NCBI GenBank assembly: GCA_029721515.1
Contig: CM056554.1
Coordinates: 26,661,736-26,725,735 of the forward strand
Source of the DNA: Synanceia verrucosa
Lineage: Eukaryota > Chordata > Actinopteri > Perciformes > Synanceiidae
Length of the DNA stretch: 64,000 bases
Reading direction: 5' to 3'
Position numbers and translations under genes: made by a program. A model generated the notes under the pieces. The model was given only the letters and a program-made list of their open reading frames with translations, searched no databases and had not been told where the DNA came from. Shown here piece after piece: positions 45,044 through 57,150 of the stretch. The stretch's first letter is position 1. Each line of letters starts with the position of its first letter.

Positions 45044-46992
45044 CCAGACAGGTATTTTTTAAAAAAAAAATAACCATTGAAAGTGTGGATTATCCAGATT
45101 CAGGATGTCGTTGTTGTTTCATTTGTCAAACAGTGTTTTGTGCTGTTCTATTCCATATATAATGAAACCCAAACTACCCCTTATCAGGATGGAAACATGT
45201 TTTCTTTTTATTGTTGGGTGTGTTAGTGTTTCAGGTTGCCTCCAGCTGCAGGGGGAGTGCAGTCAGAGCAGTATATGAGATCCTCCTATACATTTATCTT
45301 GCATCTCAGCCAGTGAACAAAGTCCCCTTCATCCATTTATCAGGCTCCACTGCTACACTGCAGGCACCTCCGCCTCACACAGAAGCACCACATTAGCATA
45401 TTACAACAACAAAAAATGCCTCTCAACAGCGTAGTTAGCGACCTGCGCAACCTCAGCCGCTGAACAAGACAACAAAACTTCCCTTTTCTAGCAGTTTCCT
45501 CTCGGGGGGCCGGAGAGCGGCGTCGGCTCAGAGAGCCTGCAGCAGAAAACTTCATATGAATCATAAAAATGAACCTGCACAGTGAGTGCCAGGACACTAA
45601 ACAAACCTGGAGAGTGACTCACACCCTCGCCTTTCATTTGGAACAATTCAGTAGCACTGCATTAGGTAATACTGACAGTGAGCGCTTTCAGCCAGCAGGC
45701 CTTGGAAATGTTTTCAGCTGGGGGGGCAGCGTTGATGTGAGTGGCTGGGCAGAGCCTTTGACTGTAGCTTGCCCTCGAATAATCATGGCTGTTGCGTAAG
45801 CGTCACAAATGTAGACAGATATCTTTTTTTTTTAAACATGAGGGTTGAGGTGATGTGATGTCTGCGTCTGAGCTGAGGGGTTATGTCAAAGAGCTGCCAC
45901 CAGGAGGCGAGAGTGGGCCTCACTGATGAGAGGAGGCTGCTGAGGCCATGTGTCCACATTTATCAGCCATTCAGTCTGAAAGAAACCTGCTGTCACCTTT
46001 TTGATTTACATTTGCTACAAAGCACTTTAACAGTAATGGCAATACGCTGGAAAAAGCTTCTTTTAGCCACAGTTTTGATCTGATAAAAGCCTTAATGGAG
46101 ACCATTTTAGTCTGTTTAAGCCTTAAAATAATCACTATTCAGTGTCTCAAAACAAGCTTCATAAATAGAGAAATTACATCTAATTTTGAAAATTAAATTT
46201 TTAGGACTCAATTATGAACAAAATGATGTTGTGAAGACATTTAGCACATTTTTTTTATTATGTTATATTTTTATCTGTCATGAAGGTTTTGAGCACTTTT
46301 TCTTTTTTCTTTTTTTTTACTCTCTAGATGTGTCTTGTATAGTCAGTGCAGGTTAAGTAAGGCTGTTTCGGTGAAGTCTTACACTCTTTGGGGGGACCTG
46401 GATTCATCCCAATGACACATCTGCAGGATTAGAAATTATTCTCAGTTTGTAAGAGCATGTAATCCTTCTGCTAATCTGGAATAATGCAAAACATTTGGGT
46501 ACATTTTCATTGTGTCATGACCCCCTTTGATGTGTTATGTGTATCACAGAGCAAAGGGACTTATTTGATTATGAGTACTTTTACTTTGGAAATGACTGAC
46601 ACTGAAAATAAAGGCACTAACCAGAGCCACCCCACATCATGTCAAACAGTAAAAGGTTTTCATCTTCTGTGCCTGTCTCTCTGAAAGCACATCATCAATT
46701 TTCTGTCCAAGCTTTTCAAAATAACAACAACCACAACCACTCAGTTAGGTTTTGACTTGGTAGACCCATTTATCAACCATCTGTGAAAGGTTCCACCCAG
46801 AACCCACTATGAGAGGTTCTGCAGAGTCCTTCTCATCCATCTGTTCTATCCACAACCCTTCTGCCTTCCTAACCCTTTTAGATTCAACCTATAGATCTTT
46901 CTCTACCATAAATATTGTTTTATCTAAACAGGTGTTTGTGCATGACAACACTGATGCATTGAAGTTATTAATAAATTATTAGTGTGTTACGT
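45034..46992 (+). other. ptprn2: Intron without recognised gene
   Basis: Mixed intron sequence with a few GC-richer stretches (45230-45780) and T-runs. No exon or complete repeat is recognised. Confidence 0.5.
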
Positions 46993-47080
46993 GGGGCGGC
47001 ACGGTGGTGTAGTGGTTAGCACTGTGGAGTTTGCATAGACTCCAGCCCCCCTGACCCTATGAGAGGATAAGAGGGAGAGA
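46993..47080 (+). mobile_element. SINE with large internal deletion
   Basis: The head GGGGCGGCACGGTGGTGTAG TGGTTAGCACTGT joins directly to GGAGTTTGCAT and then to the 3' part ACTCCAGCCCCCCTGACCCT ATGAGAGGATAAGAGGGAGA. The B box and most of the body are missing. Confidence 0.82.
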
Positions 47081-47194
47081 ATATACATGTATTACTTACA
47101 AGCGTTTATGTGTTTATGAAAAGAACGTCTCTTTCACGTTTCTTTTTTGTCTGTTTCACGTTACAAATCAATACTTGGTGAATTACTTAGTTTA

Positions 47195-47345
47195 AAGGAG
47201 AATTAAAGGAGAAGCTTGGACAGATTCAGTAAAGATGGTTAATCTTATTTTATCAGCATGTTTTAATTGTTAGTTATGACTGTGTTGTTAGTTTCCTTGA
47301 TTTGTTGAATGGAGTTCTGTTTCATGACCTAGCAGCACGTCTCTG
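47195..47345. repeat. Dispersed repeat, internal part of hAT-type MITE
   Basis: Closely matches 62815-62945: TTGGACAGATTCAGTAAAGA, TGGTTAAT, ATTTTATCAGC, TTATGACTGTGTTGTTAGTT and GAATGGAGTTCTG-TTCATGACCT. The element ends are not seen here. Confidence 0.75.
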
Positions 47346-47452
47346 GCAACACATTTCAGGCAGTTCAAGTAGAGTTACTGTCATGCAGATCATGCACCTT
47401 TTTGGTTACCAAAAGAAAGAAATAGTATATTTACGTATATGCACATATGGAT

Positions 47453-47454
<2 letters not shown>

Positions 47455-47514
<60 letters not shown>

Positions 47515-47533
47515 TATACACATATATATACAG

Positions 47534-47565
<32 letters not shown>

Positions 47566-47580
47566 GTGTGTGTGTGTGTG
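47455..47580. repeat. (TA)n / (TG)n microsatellite
   Basis: About 100 bp of TA repeats with ATATACACATATATA interruptions ending in a TG run. Frames over it encode only Ile/Tyr or Tyr/His repeats. Confidence 0.93.
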
Positions 47581-49312
47581 TCATATAACATGTCACGTCA
47601 CACATTCTGGATGTTATGTTCTAAATGATAAATACGAGCACTGGAAGACACATAAATCACCTGGTGTGAGTGATGAGGTTATTTAGGAGGTTGGAAGTTG
47701 ACGTGGCGTCTTTGTGTGCTACCTGCCCTGGTGGCAGAGGCTGACAGATGGATATGTGATCAACTAAACATGAGTGATTTTCCCTCCTCATCACACGCCT
47801 GGGCCTGCTGATGAATCACTTCATAGATGTGACAAATATATCGGCCTCGTACCCTGGAGGAGAATAGTGGTCAGAAAAAATGAGCCGGCTGGTTGTGTGG
47901 AGTCCCTTCGACACAGTGGCTGAGCCTCTGGTTGTAATTTCAGCCTCTTTGGCTGCTCAGTTTGTGTTTGAACTTGACTCTAAAAGAGACATGATGTGGA
48001 TTAGAGCAGGTTCAGTGTGGAATTCATAACAAGCGACAGGAGAGAAAGGTGCCTTCTGATTATTTCTTTTCTAATTCAAACACTCAGCTTTACCAAGTTG
48101 CCCCCTGGGGACCATTAATTTGACCCAGTCTAATTACTTTGTTATTGCACCTTTGAATAGTTTAACATTACTACTGCTGCATAAAGTGAATGTGAGTCTG
48201 CTGCTGCGTGAGCCTTGCTTTGATACACTAACCTCAGGCTCCAAGAAACCCAATTAAAAACCCACAATAATTTAAAAAAAAACAAACAGCCGGTTGGTGA
48301 GATAGAGGGCGTTTGTTTCGTTATTTTAGATTATGTTTGACTGCATGTTGTGTGATGCATGTTCTCCATGAGATGTTTCTATCAGTGTTTTTTGTTTATG
48401 TATTTCTCTTATTCTTGTGGTGCTTGTTTTGCTTTATTTGAATATTTAAAATGCAGCACACACACCCTGTTATTTCATGTTTGACTGAAACTGAAGGGAC
48501 GGACCCCACAGCCTGTAAAAACCCCCTCAGGACAATGAATGTGACACTATTTAAATCCATCAATGTGAAAGCAAAACCACTTTTTTGAGGCCCCTCAAAA
48601 CATTTGGGACATTAGTTTTCTGCTAGCAGCTTTAGGATGGGACCTGCTCCATTAATGATGTCACCATATTTTATAATAGCGCTGTTACAGTTGCACTCGC
48701 TTCCTATAGCAGTGCACAATACCTCCTGGAGGGGAACCGATAATATATCTTCCCGCTGGGCCTTTAGACTGAATTACAGCAGGAAAAACAAAAGGTTAAT
48801 CACACTGGGAGACTCGGCTCTGCCGCTGACCACCCAGCTTCTCTCCGTCGCTCCCTCTGAGTTTCAGTTCAAGCTACTTTATTGTCATGAATGTTGGATG
48901 AACAGAGAGGGAAAAAGCACCAATACAGACGTCTTTCTGTCCCTTTTCTGTCCACGTTGTCTCACTTCTGGCCTTTCTCTTTCTGTCACCCTCCATTTAC
49001 ATCCATCACGACTATATGCGTTCGTCGAATCAAAATGTAAATGTCTCATGTGAGAATCACATATCGGAGCGTCCCTCTCGTTGATGACCAAACTCCCCTC
49101 ATCCCGACCCCCTTCTCTTCATTTCCCAGCGGGCTTAAATGTCACCAGGTGATGGGGACGGGGATTGCAGCTGCCTAAAGGATCACCACAGCTTCTTTTT
49201 TTTGTTTTCAAGCACCACGTATGGCTGAGCTTTAATGAGCACGACTCCTTTTCTCCAGCACTCCTCTCCATGATGTTTTTAAAGCTTCTGACTGTGTGTG
49301 TGTTGTTTGCAG
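47581..49312 (+). other. ptprn2: Intron without recognised gene
   Basis: No repeat or coding is recognised. It ends with the TGTGTTGTTTGCAG acceptor of the next exon. Confidence 0.5.
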
Positions 49313-49392
49313 GGTGGTGGGCCCCGCTGTGACCTTCAAAGTGAGCCCCAACACTCACAACGTCAGCACTGCAGATGTGGTCAACGTGGCAG
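49313..49392 (+). CDS. ptprn2: ptprn2-like exon, SEA-like ectodomain strand
   Basis: This 80-bp exon lies between GTTTGCAG and GTAGGC. The first G completes a Ser codon opened by TC of the exon at 31643-31729. It then reads VVGPAVTFKVSPNTHNVSTA and DVVNVA and leaves one base. VVGPAVTF is one of the best conserved stretches of the phogrin ectodomain (IA-2 has VVGPALTF), so this is the clearest family marker in the window. NVS is a potential N-glycosylation site. The next exon, leading to the transmembrane segment, was not found in the remaining 14.6 kb. Confidence 0.92.
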
Positions 49393-51300
49393 GTAGGCTC
49401 TCCTTGAGTAATGCTGTCTTTATACCGACAGAGAAAATGACAGACAGGCCATTATCACCGGCTGCTGCTGCACCTGAGGCCCCTCATCAACACTTTTCAA
49501 AACCCAACTTTTCAGTGTTTTTTTTTTCTCCCTCTGACACAGTTTTTGTTCAGTTTAGAAAAGCATTTGGTTTTGGCCCATTTTAAAACGAAGCCAGCAG
49601 GATTTTCTTTTGTGTCACAAATCTCCAAGCCGCCATGTTTGTTTGGCTCCATTATGGAAATCCATCGCAGAGTTGGATCGCTGCCTAAAAACACACGCTA
49701 CAGAAAAAGAGACACCAGAAATCTGTTGTGTTTGAGGAATGAGGGCAGTTCTTTAATGCATTTCGCAATTATGAAACGTCTGATGTTTTATCAAAAAGGA
49801 CGCATGGTGTGGCCTTCAGCGTCAGAGTTTAGCTAAAGGAAACTAGGTAGCTAACCAGGCAGCACTCTAAGTTAACAAGAGGAAATAGCAGCATGTTCAA
49901 TCTTTCTGCCCCACCCTGAAACCGCTCAGTACGTAACAATATGAGAAAGAAACATGGTGTGAAGCGTTTATTTTTACAGGGTTCCCGCAGTTCCTTAAAA
50001 AGTCTTAAAATGTCTTAGATTTATATCCGGGTTATTAAGGTCATAAATTGGCTTAAATTTACCATAAATTTGCTGTAGGTATTACCTTTTCAGATGGTGT
50101 GTTTAATGCCAATAGGAAAGCATAGCATTCACAGATTTACTGGAGTTCTGCACGTTATTTTGTTCACAAAGTTCACTTCTTTGTTCTTGAAAGTTATTAA
50201 ATTAAAGTTGCAGAAACAAGTTTAGTGTTACGCTTTAAATTTAAATAATTTTTTAAAGGGCTGAAAGAAATCATGAAAAATTGTTATCAGACATTAATCA
50301 GTTAGATATTATTTCCTGCTAAATATTGATATCGGCAACGTCATTTTCAACCAGCATGTTTTGCACGCTGCAAGTGTTTTGTTGTTGACTGCCACATTTT
50401 TACAAGGAGAACAACATTATTTTTGTTATCATTGGATCACCTGGTGCTCAGTAGTGTGAGTCTCTGCTGCAGCTTGACTGGTGTATGTATACTGGTGTAT
50501 GTACTGGTGTTGACAGGTCTCAGTCTGGGGGATTAAGTGTTAACTTGTTAGGAAAAATTATGTTAATGTTCATTGATATTCTGTGTGCCATAAATGGTAG
50601 AGCAATACTTCAGTAATCACTGCCTCTGAATGGTTTCAAATGGATCACCTGAACTCAGTATTTGTAGTATTTTGGTGACTTCATTTAAATTTCGTTTATC
50701 CAGTTTATCTCATTTGAATTAAGGTCTGTTTCCACAACAAAAAAACAAAAAACAAAACAAAAAACACCAAACTAATTTTCATCAAATGGAAACTGGTCTC
50801 GACTGGAAAAAACATAGTGAAGCTCCCCATATGCTGGGTCTGTAATAATAATAATAATAACTAATGCTTGATAAGAGAGTGACTGTGTTATGTGTATTAT
50901 ACTGAGTATGACTGTCCTGGTTTTGGGGGTGCATCCTCAGTTTATGATGTGAAATACTAAGTGTGACACTGCTAATGTGAAGGACGTATTGCATTGTTGT
51001 CTCATCACAGGAAGAAGCTAAATCCAACAGATGATGATCGTGTGTTGATCATGGCTTCTGTCCAACAGTATCTGTGCCACAACAACTTCTCTCAATGCTT
51101 CCTCTCTAATCCAGTTTTTCATGAAGACACTGAGCAACCTTTACCAAACTAACAAGTCCTCCCATTAAAGCAGCAGACTGTTCTGCTGTCAGCTAAAGGT
51201 CACAACGTAGATCTGATGGTCAGCTGACCAGTCTATGAATGAGTGAATGTGATATTTAATGTAAAGAAAGACGCTATACATGAACAGTGATATTTGGCTG
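49393..51300 (+). other. ptprn2: Intron with transposon relic
   Basis: At 49978-50110, AGGGTTCCCGCAGTTCCTTA AAAAGTCTTAAAATGTCTTA resembles the end of a widespread fish DNA transposon, but no matching opposite end is seen. The rest is AT-rich, with an (ATA)n run near 50845-50860. Confidence 0.45.
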
Positions 51301-51860
51301 CATTCAGACTGCAGCCTGAAGTGACCCAAATCCGATTTTTTCGCCCCAATGTGACCTGTATCTGATCTTTTAATTACAGTCTGAACGACACGGATCCAAT
51401 TTTTTCAAATGTGACCCAGGCCACTTGGATATGTGGTCCTAAAGCCGATACATATCCGATCTTTTCACAGACTTAAGTCTGAACGGCCAGGTCGCATTCA
51501 TCCAACCTACACGTCATCAACAAGCTACAAACGTCACTATTCTGCGCTGAAGCAGAAAGAAAAACAACAACCATGGCTGACGATAAAGTGCAGAGCAGTC
51601 AATGAAGGGGAAACGAGGTTTCTGAGTTAATTCATATTTGAGGAGATAGCTCTATTCAGACCAAACTGGAGGGGACTTAGAACCAACTGTTTACACTCCA
51701 CTGCTAGCATCCATGTTTACTTCCGTAAACACTGAGCACGCTCACTGCGTGTGATGTCGTTGTGTCCTCCAATGCGCATGCGGGACACTTGTGAACGACC
51801 TCACAAAAAAATCAGATTTCGCAAAAAAATTGGAGTTGAGCATTAAGAGCAGTCTGAACG
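51301..51860. mobile_element. Inverted-repeat element with TTCAGACTGC ends
   Basis: The left end CATTCAGACTGC and the reverse complement of the right end CGTTCAGACTGC match at 10 of 12 or better. The 560-bp interior repeats CCGAT-TTTT and AGTCTGAACG motifs (51389-51397, 51475-51485). No coding. A (TG)n tract begins at its right end. Confidence 0.65.
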
Positions 51861-51953
51861 TGTGTGTGTGTGTGTGTGTGTGTGCATGTGCATGTGCATG
51901 TGCGTGAGTGTGCGTGTGTGTGTGTGTGAGAGTGTGTGTGTGTAAGTGTGTGT
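51861..51953. repeat. (TG)n microsatellite, interrupted
   Basis: TG runs with CATGTG and CGTGAG interruptions. A second, complementary (CA)n run lies at 52055-52080. Confidence 0.9.
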
Positions 51954-52053
51954 CAGGGTACAGTGTGACTCTTGTTAATGAAGAGAGGGTATTGATGAAG
52001 TGGGAATAAAGAGAGCAGAAATGTTTGCTATCAGCCAAGCTGTCAGTCCAGAG

Positions 52054-52084
<31 letters not shown>

Positions 52085-52309
52085 TTGTGCTGGTTATGCA
52101 ACGGCTTCCCTCCTGGTTTTAAGTGCTGCTGTCGCTCCTGCAGGTCAGGATGAGCCTCGCTTGTTATTAATGCAAACACTTGACAGAACGTGCTCCAAAT
52201 GAAATATGGCGTCCTCTCAGCCAAAGAGCAATGGTGTGGGCGGGCCCTCTTTAAAGTGTCATTTGTCATATTCAACTAGCATATCAATCCATCCCAAAAT
52301 GCACATTAT

Positions 52310-52326
52310 CCCCCCCCCCCCCCCCG
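52310..52326. repeat. Poly-C run
   Basis: An unbroken run of about 16-17 C after ATTAT. Confidence 0.9.
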
Positions 52327-54288
52327 ACTAGGGATGCCAGTGCTTTTCTGACACATTAAGTGTTGTGCAGACGTTGTAATGATGACGTTTTATCATGGTT
52401 TATAGCTGCTCAGCAGTGGATGGTATCCATCACTCGTCCATCTCCTCTGTCACAGACGTGTGTTTTGGTGGAACGCTTTTGGCAGCTGGGTTAAAAAATA
52501 ATTTGGTTTTATTTGATTTAATATCTGTGTGAAATGTTTAAACACTGAACTATGAACAGTGGAATTTAATGCAGTCCTTCTGTTCAGGAGGCTGCAGTTG
52601 TGTTACACTCATATCGAAGAGAAAAGTGACTGCACATTGTATTTCCTTTCAAATTCATGATTTGATATTTGTTTTAATAAAGACACATTCACCTCATATC
52701 ATAAAGGCACATGATCATTTTCTCTCTGTTTTCTTTTGAATATATTCTGGAGATGTAGCTCAGTATACACTGCTGTCTGACTGAATTACTCTTACTGATG
52801 CGTTGACGTGTCAGCATCATTTTAGAGCTGGATCTGGTTTTACCACAGTTTGTCTGTACTGATGGATCAGATTTGAGCTGACGAAATGCTTCCAGTGTTC
52901 ACTCTGAAATCTTTCCAGAGGACAGTTAAAGTAAAAACTCTGCTTAATGTAATGTGGTGGGTTAACTCCTCTCCTGTGGTTGTGAACGGGGCCTCACAGA
53001 GTCCAGCTCAAACCCCATCATCCCTGCAGCGGGTCGATCGTGACCCCGGCCTCCTGGTGTTGCATTTCAAGAAGCCACGTTACCTCTGCTGTCACGCACG
53101 TCCGCCCATTGTGAGCATCTCCGGGGCCACCGGGGGCCATTGTCAAATGTGGGGGTGGATGTCAAGATGGTGGGCAGCGAGGTGCTGACCCTCATTGTGC
53201 AGCTGAGGGTGGGCGGGGGACCCAGAGGCTACTTCCAGCGGTGCGTCACGGCCGTGAGAACCGGACCCCGTGAATAGGCCGGAGGTCAGGGTCAGGACAG
53301 CGGGCGGCTCAATTAGCACTTAAAGCAGGAGGAGAGCAGCTGAGATGGCCTCGGCCCTGCACCGGCTGCTCTCTGGCTTCTGCTTTCTATCCATGCACCA
53401 CTTGTTTTTACATACATGCTAATCAGGCCTCTCAGTGTGAAGCTGAAAGCTGTCCACTCTGAGGATCGTGGACGAGCTGGACAGTTGCTGCTGGTCAGTT
53501 TCTGTCTCTCCTGACTTAAACTAACCCGTCTTTGTTATGAGCAGACAATAGCCGGCTGCTCAGCGGGTCGATGCCACATCTCAAGTTTGATTTGTTTACT
53601 GACATGTAAATAATTTCCTCATGGAGAGGTCACTAGCAGTTTAATGAGTTAAAAAGACATCGTCCCCCTGGAGAGGGGACACTGTGTGAATGCATGATCT
53701 ACGTGATTATTAACAACATATCTCTGTAAAAAGTGGCAGGACGTTCCTGTGAAATATCATTATCATATCATGATCAGAACAGAACATCAGGCATGGATGA
53801 TCATGTCTTTACCCAACACGGATGGATTTTATCCAGAGTGAAGAACAAAAAAGCACTGTGTTATTCTAGATGACCTCTGTTTTTATCCTTATGAATCCTG
53901 AAAGGCTACAACACACACAGCCAGTACGAGGGCATTAAAGTGATTTTTAACTAAAGGCTGAACATGTTTGGGGATAAATCACTGCTTATGTGAAAGTGGA
54001 TGTGTGACTTTAACTTTGATGAAGTAGAAAACCAACACAGAGCTGTGTCTAGTTTGTGATGTGAAAGTGTTTAAGCTGTTAGATTTGATATTCCATTGTG
54101 TGTGATGAAGAATGAAAAGTCAGAGATGGGTGGATTTTTATGTGAGTATCTCTGTCTTTTTACTTTCTCTCTTTACTTTGTACATTTTTGTTACGCTTCT
54201 TCTTATCCTGTTAAACCTCAACGTCAGCAGTTGATATATTTTACAAAGTAAAATTACCTGTGTGTTCTTCTACAAATGTTCAGCAGCA
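52327..54288 (+). other. ptprn2: Intron without recognised gene
   Basis: A GC-richer part at 52980-53300 has an open frame but no family resemblance and no phase-1 exon that fits. The remainder is AT-rich. Confidence 0.45.
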
Positions 54289-54296
54289 CTAACCAT

Positions 54297-55781
54297 CAGT
54301 GGCGTGGCGTGGGGGAAATTTCTGAGGAAGCCAAGTGAGACACAACCTCTAAGCTGTGTGTGTTTTACAGGTGGGAGCAGAAAATGGTATGCTGCAGTTT
54401 ATATGTTGCTATTTCCTGTGGTCAGATGAACTATGAGAGCAGCCAGCATCATTTTACCAGGACTTACACACACGTGTTATCTAACTCATTAATTTATGCA
54501 ACCGCCCTCCCAAAAGCACAACCAGCTACTTAACCCACAGAACACGTTTGATATTGGAAAGATGCAAATTCATTCACACGCTCAATCAGAAGCCATCAGG
54601 CTACGCTTTACGTCCACATCAAGCACTCGTTGTATACTGTATGTGAGATACACAAATGCTTTTCACTTTTCCTGATTGTTTATATATAACATATAATCAT
54701 AAATGTAAATGTTCATTAAACACCAACACAACAACTCAGCACCAGTGGCTCTAAACAGCACACCTGACAGTGCATGTATTCAGGCAGCCCGGCCGTCACT
54801 GCCGCTGTCCGTGGTGCTCATTTATCCACATAAACAACAACTTCAGTGAACTCACATGCTGCTAGCAAGACACAATAAGGACTACAATCAAAAATAACAC
54901 ACATTGCTGATTGGGCAGTTCACTATTAAGCTGTAAAAATGTGTTTTGCTCACCCTTTTTGTAGAGGAAGGTCATCCTCCTGTCTCTCATGGCGGCAAAG
55001 TTATCGATGATGACCATGTCAAAGAACCTCCCACTGGCTTTCAGGTCCTCCACAACAACAGTGTCAACTAAGCAGCTGGAGAAGAGCTTAGCACGGAAGC
55101 TAAAATGCTAGCTCAGCAGCCTGCTGAGTCAGGCCGGTGCTGATGATGCTGGCTACAAGCTAACGGAACTAGCTAACTTAGCTGTATGGTGATGCTGAGA
55201 AACCACAGTGAAGTGTATCCTTTTACGGAGCTCAAGTTTTGGTGTTGGCCTGCTGTCAGTTTGCCGTCAGATGCCGGAGTTGCTGCTGTAGAGGCAGTTT
55301 AGTAAAAATATTTTTTACCAAATCCTCCAAATCTCCACCCTCCATAATCACGCATAAAAAAGTTGCTAGCTTATCAAAGATGAACACAAAACAACAAATC
55401 TTCCGTTATTTCATTCATTGATGATAACGTGCTGTGATTTGATTGGCCTGATGCCAACGAGTTCTTCCCTTGGCACTGTCCTGACCAATCACAGGAGAGC
55501 CGTGTCATGACAATAACCTCACCTGATTGGCCAGCTCAGTTTGGCCTCCTCACAGGCAACAGAGTGCAGAAACATGTTTTCAACGCTCATTCACCATGTA
55601 ACATTTCGAGAGCCGCTGTTTCACACATGATGAAACGCTCAATATGAATATAATGAAGAAAGACGAGGAGGAGACGACAGACACAACACAGAGGCATTAT
55701 GTAAACTGCTTTTATTTAATGATGGTTATATTGTGAAAAAACTGAGGAAGCCTGGCTTCCCTCTGCAAGAAAACGCCACTG
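54297..55781. mobile_element. hAT-like non-autonomous element
   Basis: It starts CAGTGGCG and ends CGCCACTG, a perfect 8-bp inverted repeat of the type found in hAT-like elements. GAGGAAGCC lies just inside both ends. Adjacent 8-mers CTAACCAT and GTAACGAT match at 6 of 8 and may be a decayed target duplication. The 1.5-kb interior has a short - strand coding relic (MEDLKASGRFFDMVIIDNF near 54990-55053). Confidence 0.6.
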
Positions 55782-56590
55782 AGTAACGATCAGTGCGCCT
55801 GCATGAGCTCTGACAACTAAACTACTCTGGGTTAAGATGAGTGTGTCGTCATGTAGGTTGCATTTGTTTAGTTACTGAAGTTGAACACAGCAGGACATGA
55901 ACAGTAGTCCCCTTCTTGCCCTCTCAACTCCAAATCTCATGTTGCTGGTTGGATTTTAAACAATGAGGATATAAAGAAATATAAACCTGTTCCCTCAGAC
56001 ACACCAGAGACTGACATCACTGTGACCTCACAACATGCTGTTTTTTTGCCCTACCTCAATAATTCATATGATAATTATGATGATTTCACTCAAATATCAA
56101 ACAGGAAAAAATATAAATTGATGACATTTTGGACAGAAAAACTGAAACAGGATGGAGGAGGCGTGTGACATGAGACTTTGAGGTGGATGAACTAGTGTCT
56201 CCAGTGGTCATTCCTTCCTGCACTTTGATGGGAGAACGGAACAAAATTACCAATCAGAAGCTTATAGAGGAGGAGACGCCGTCCTGTTGTGTGTGTCCTC
56301 AGGCTTCAGACATGCTGCCCTGCTGGTGGAGGAGCTCCAGGTTACTTTCACCAAAGCATCAGTTGCATCAGGCCTTTTCTGTCCTCCCCTTCACTTCTTG
56401 CCTCGCTGCTTTCTTCCATCTGAGTGGATTAGCATAGATCTCGTACATGCCGACAGGACTGACCTTCACCGAGGCTAAACACTTGTCAAAATGCCAGATG
56501 TAATTACTGAGCTCTTTAGGTCAAAGTAATGTGTTTCATCTACCTCACTTCAGCCTGTTATTGATGTGCAGGTCCTTGGACCTCAGACTG
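55782..56590 (+). other. ptprn2: Intron without recognised gene
   Basis: No feature is recognised before the pyrimidine tract. Confidence 0.5.
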
Positions 56591-56594
56591 CAGC

Positions 56595-57150
56595 TTCCCT
56601 TTCTTCCCTTTCTTCCCTTTCCTCCCTTCCTTCCCTTCCATCCCTTTCCTCCCTTTCTTCCCTTCCTCTCCTTCCTTCCCTTTCGTCCCTTTCCTCCCTT
56701 TCCTCCCTTTCTTCCCTTCCTTCCCTTTCCTCCCTTTCTTCCCTTCCTTCCCTTTCCTCCCTTCATTCCCTTCCTTCCCTTTCCTCCCTTTCTTCCCTTC
56801 TTTCCCTTTCTTCCCTTTCTTCCATTCCTTCCCTTTCCTCCCTTCCTTCCCTTTCATCCCTTTCCTCCCTTTCTTCCCTTCCTTTCCTTTCTTCCCTTTC
56901 CTCCCTTTCTTCCCTTTCTCCCCTTCCTTCCCTTTCCTCCCTTTCTGCCCTTTCTTCCCTTCCTTCCCTTTCTTCCCTTTCCTCCCTTCCTTCCCTTCCT
57001 TCCCTTCCTTCCCTTTCTTCCCTTTCCTCCCTTCCTTCCCTTTCATCCCTTTCCTCCCTTTCTTCCCTTCCTTTCCTTTCTTCCCTTTCCTCCCTTTCTG
57101 CCCTTTCTTCCCTTCCTCCCCTTCCTTCCCTTTCTTCACTTTCTTCCCTT
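56595..57150 (+). repeat. Polypyrimidine minisatellite (about 555 bp)
   Basis: An almost pure C/T + strand made of CCCTTTCTT, CCCTTTCCT and CCCTTCCTT units of 9-11 bp, with very few purines. A higher-order block (TTTCATCCCTTTCCTCCCTT and following bases) recurs at about 56850 and 57040. Long open frames in several registers encode Pro/Phe/Leu, Ser/Leu or Lys/Gly repeats and are only the result of composition. Confidence 0.95.

Noticed and set aside
47302..47686. Ile/Tyr-rich frames
   Set aside because: Translation of a (TA)n microsatellite.
52886..53188. Possible exon with a CCTGCAG acceptor and an open frame
   Set aside because: No resemblance to the expected phogrin segment, poor phase fit, no clear donor.
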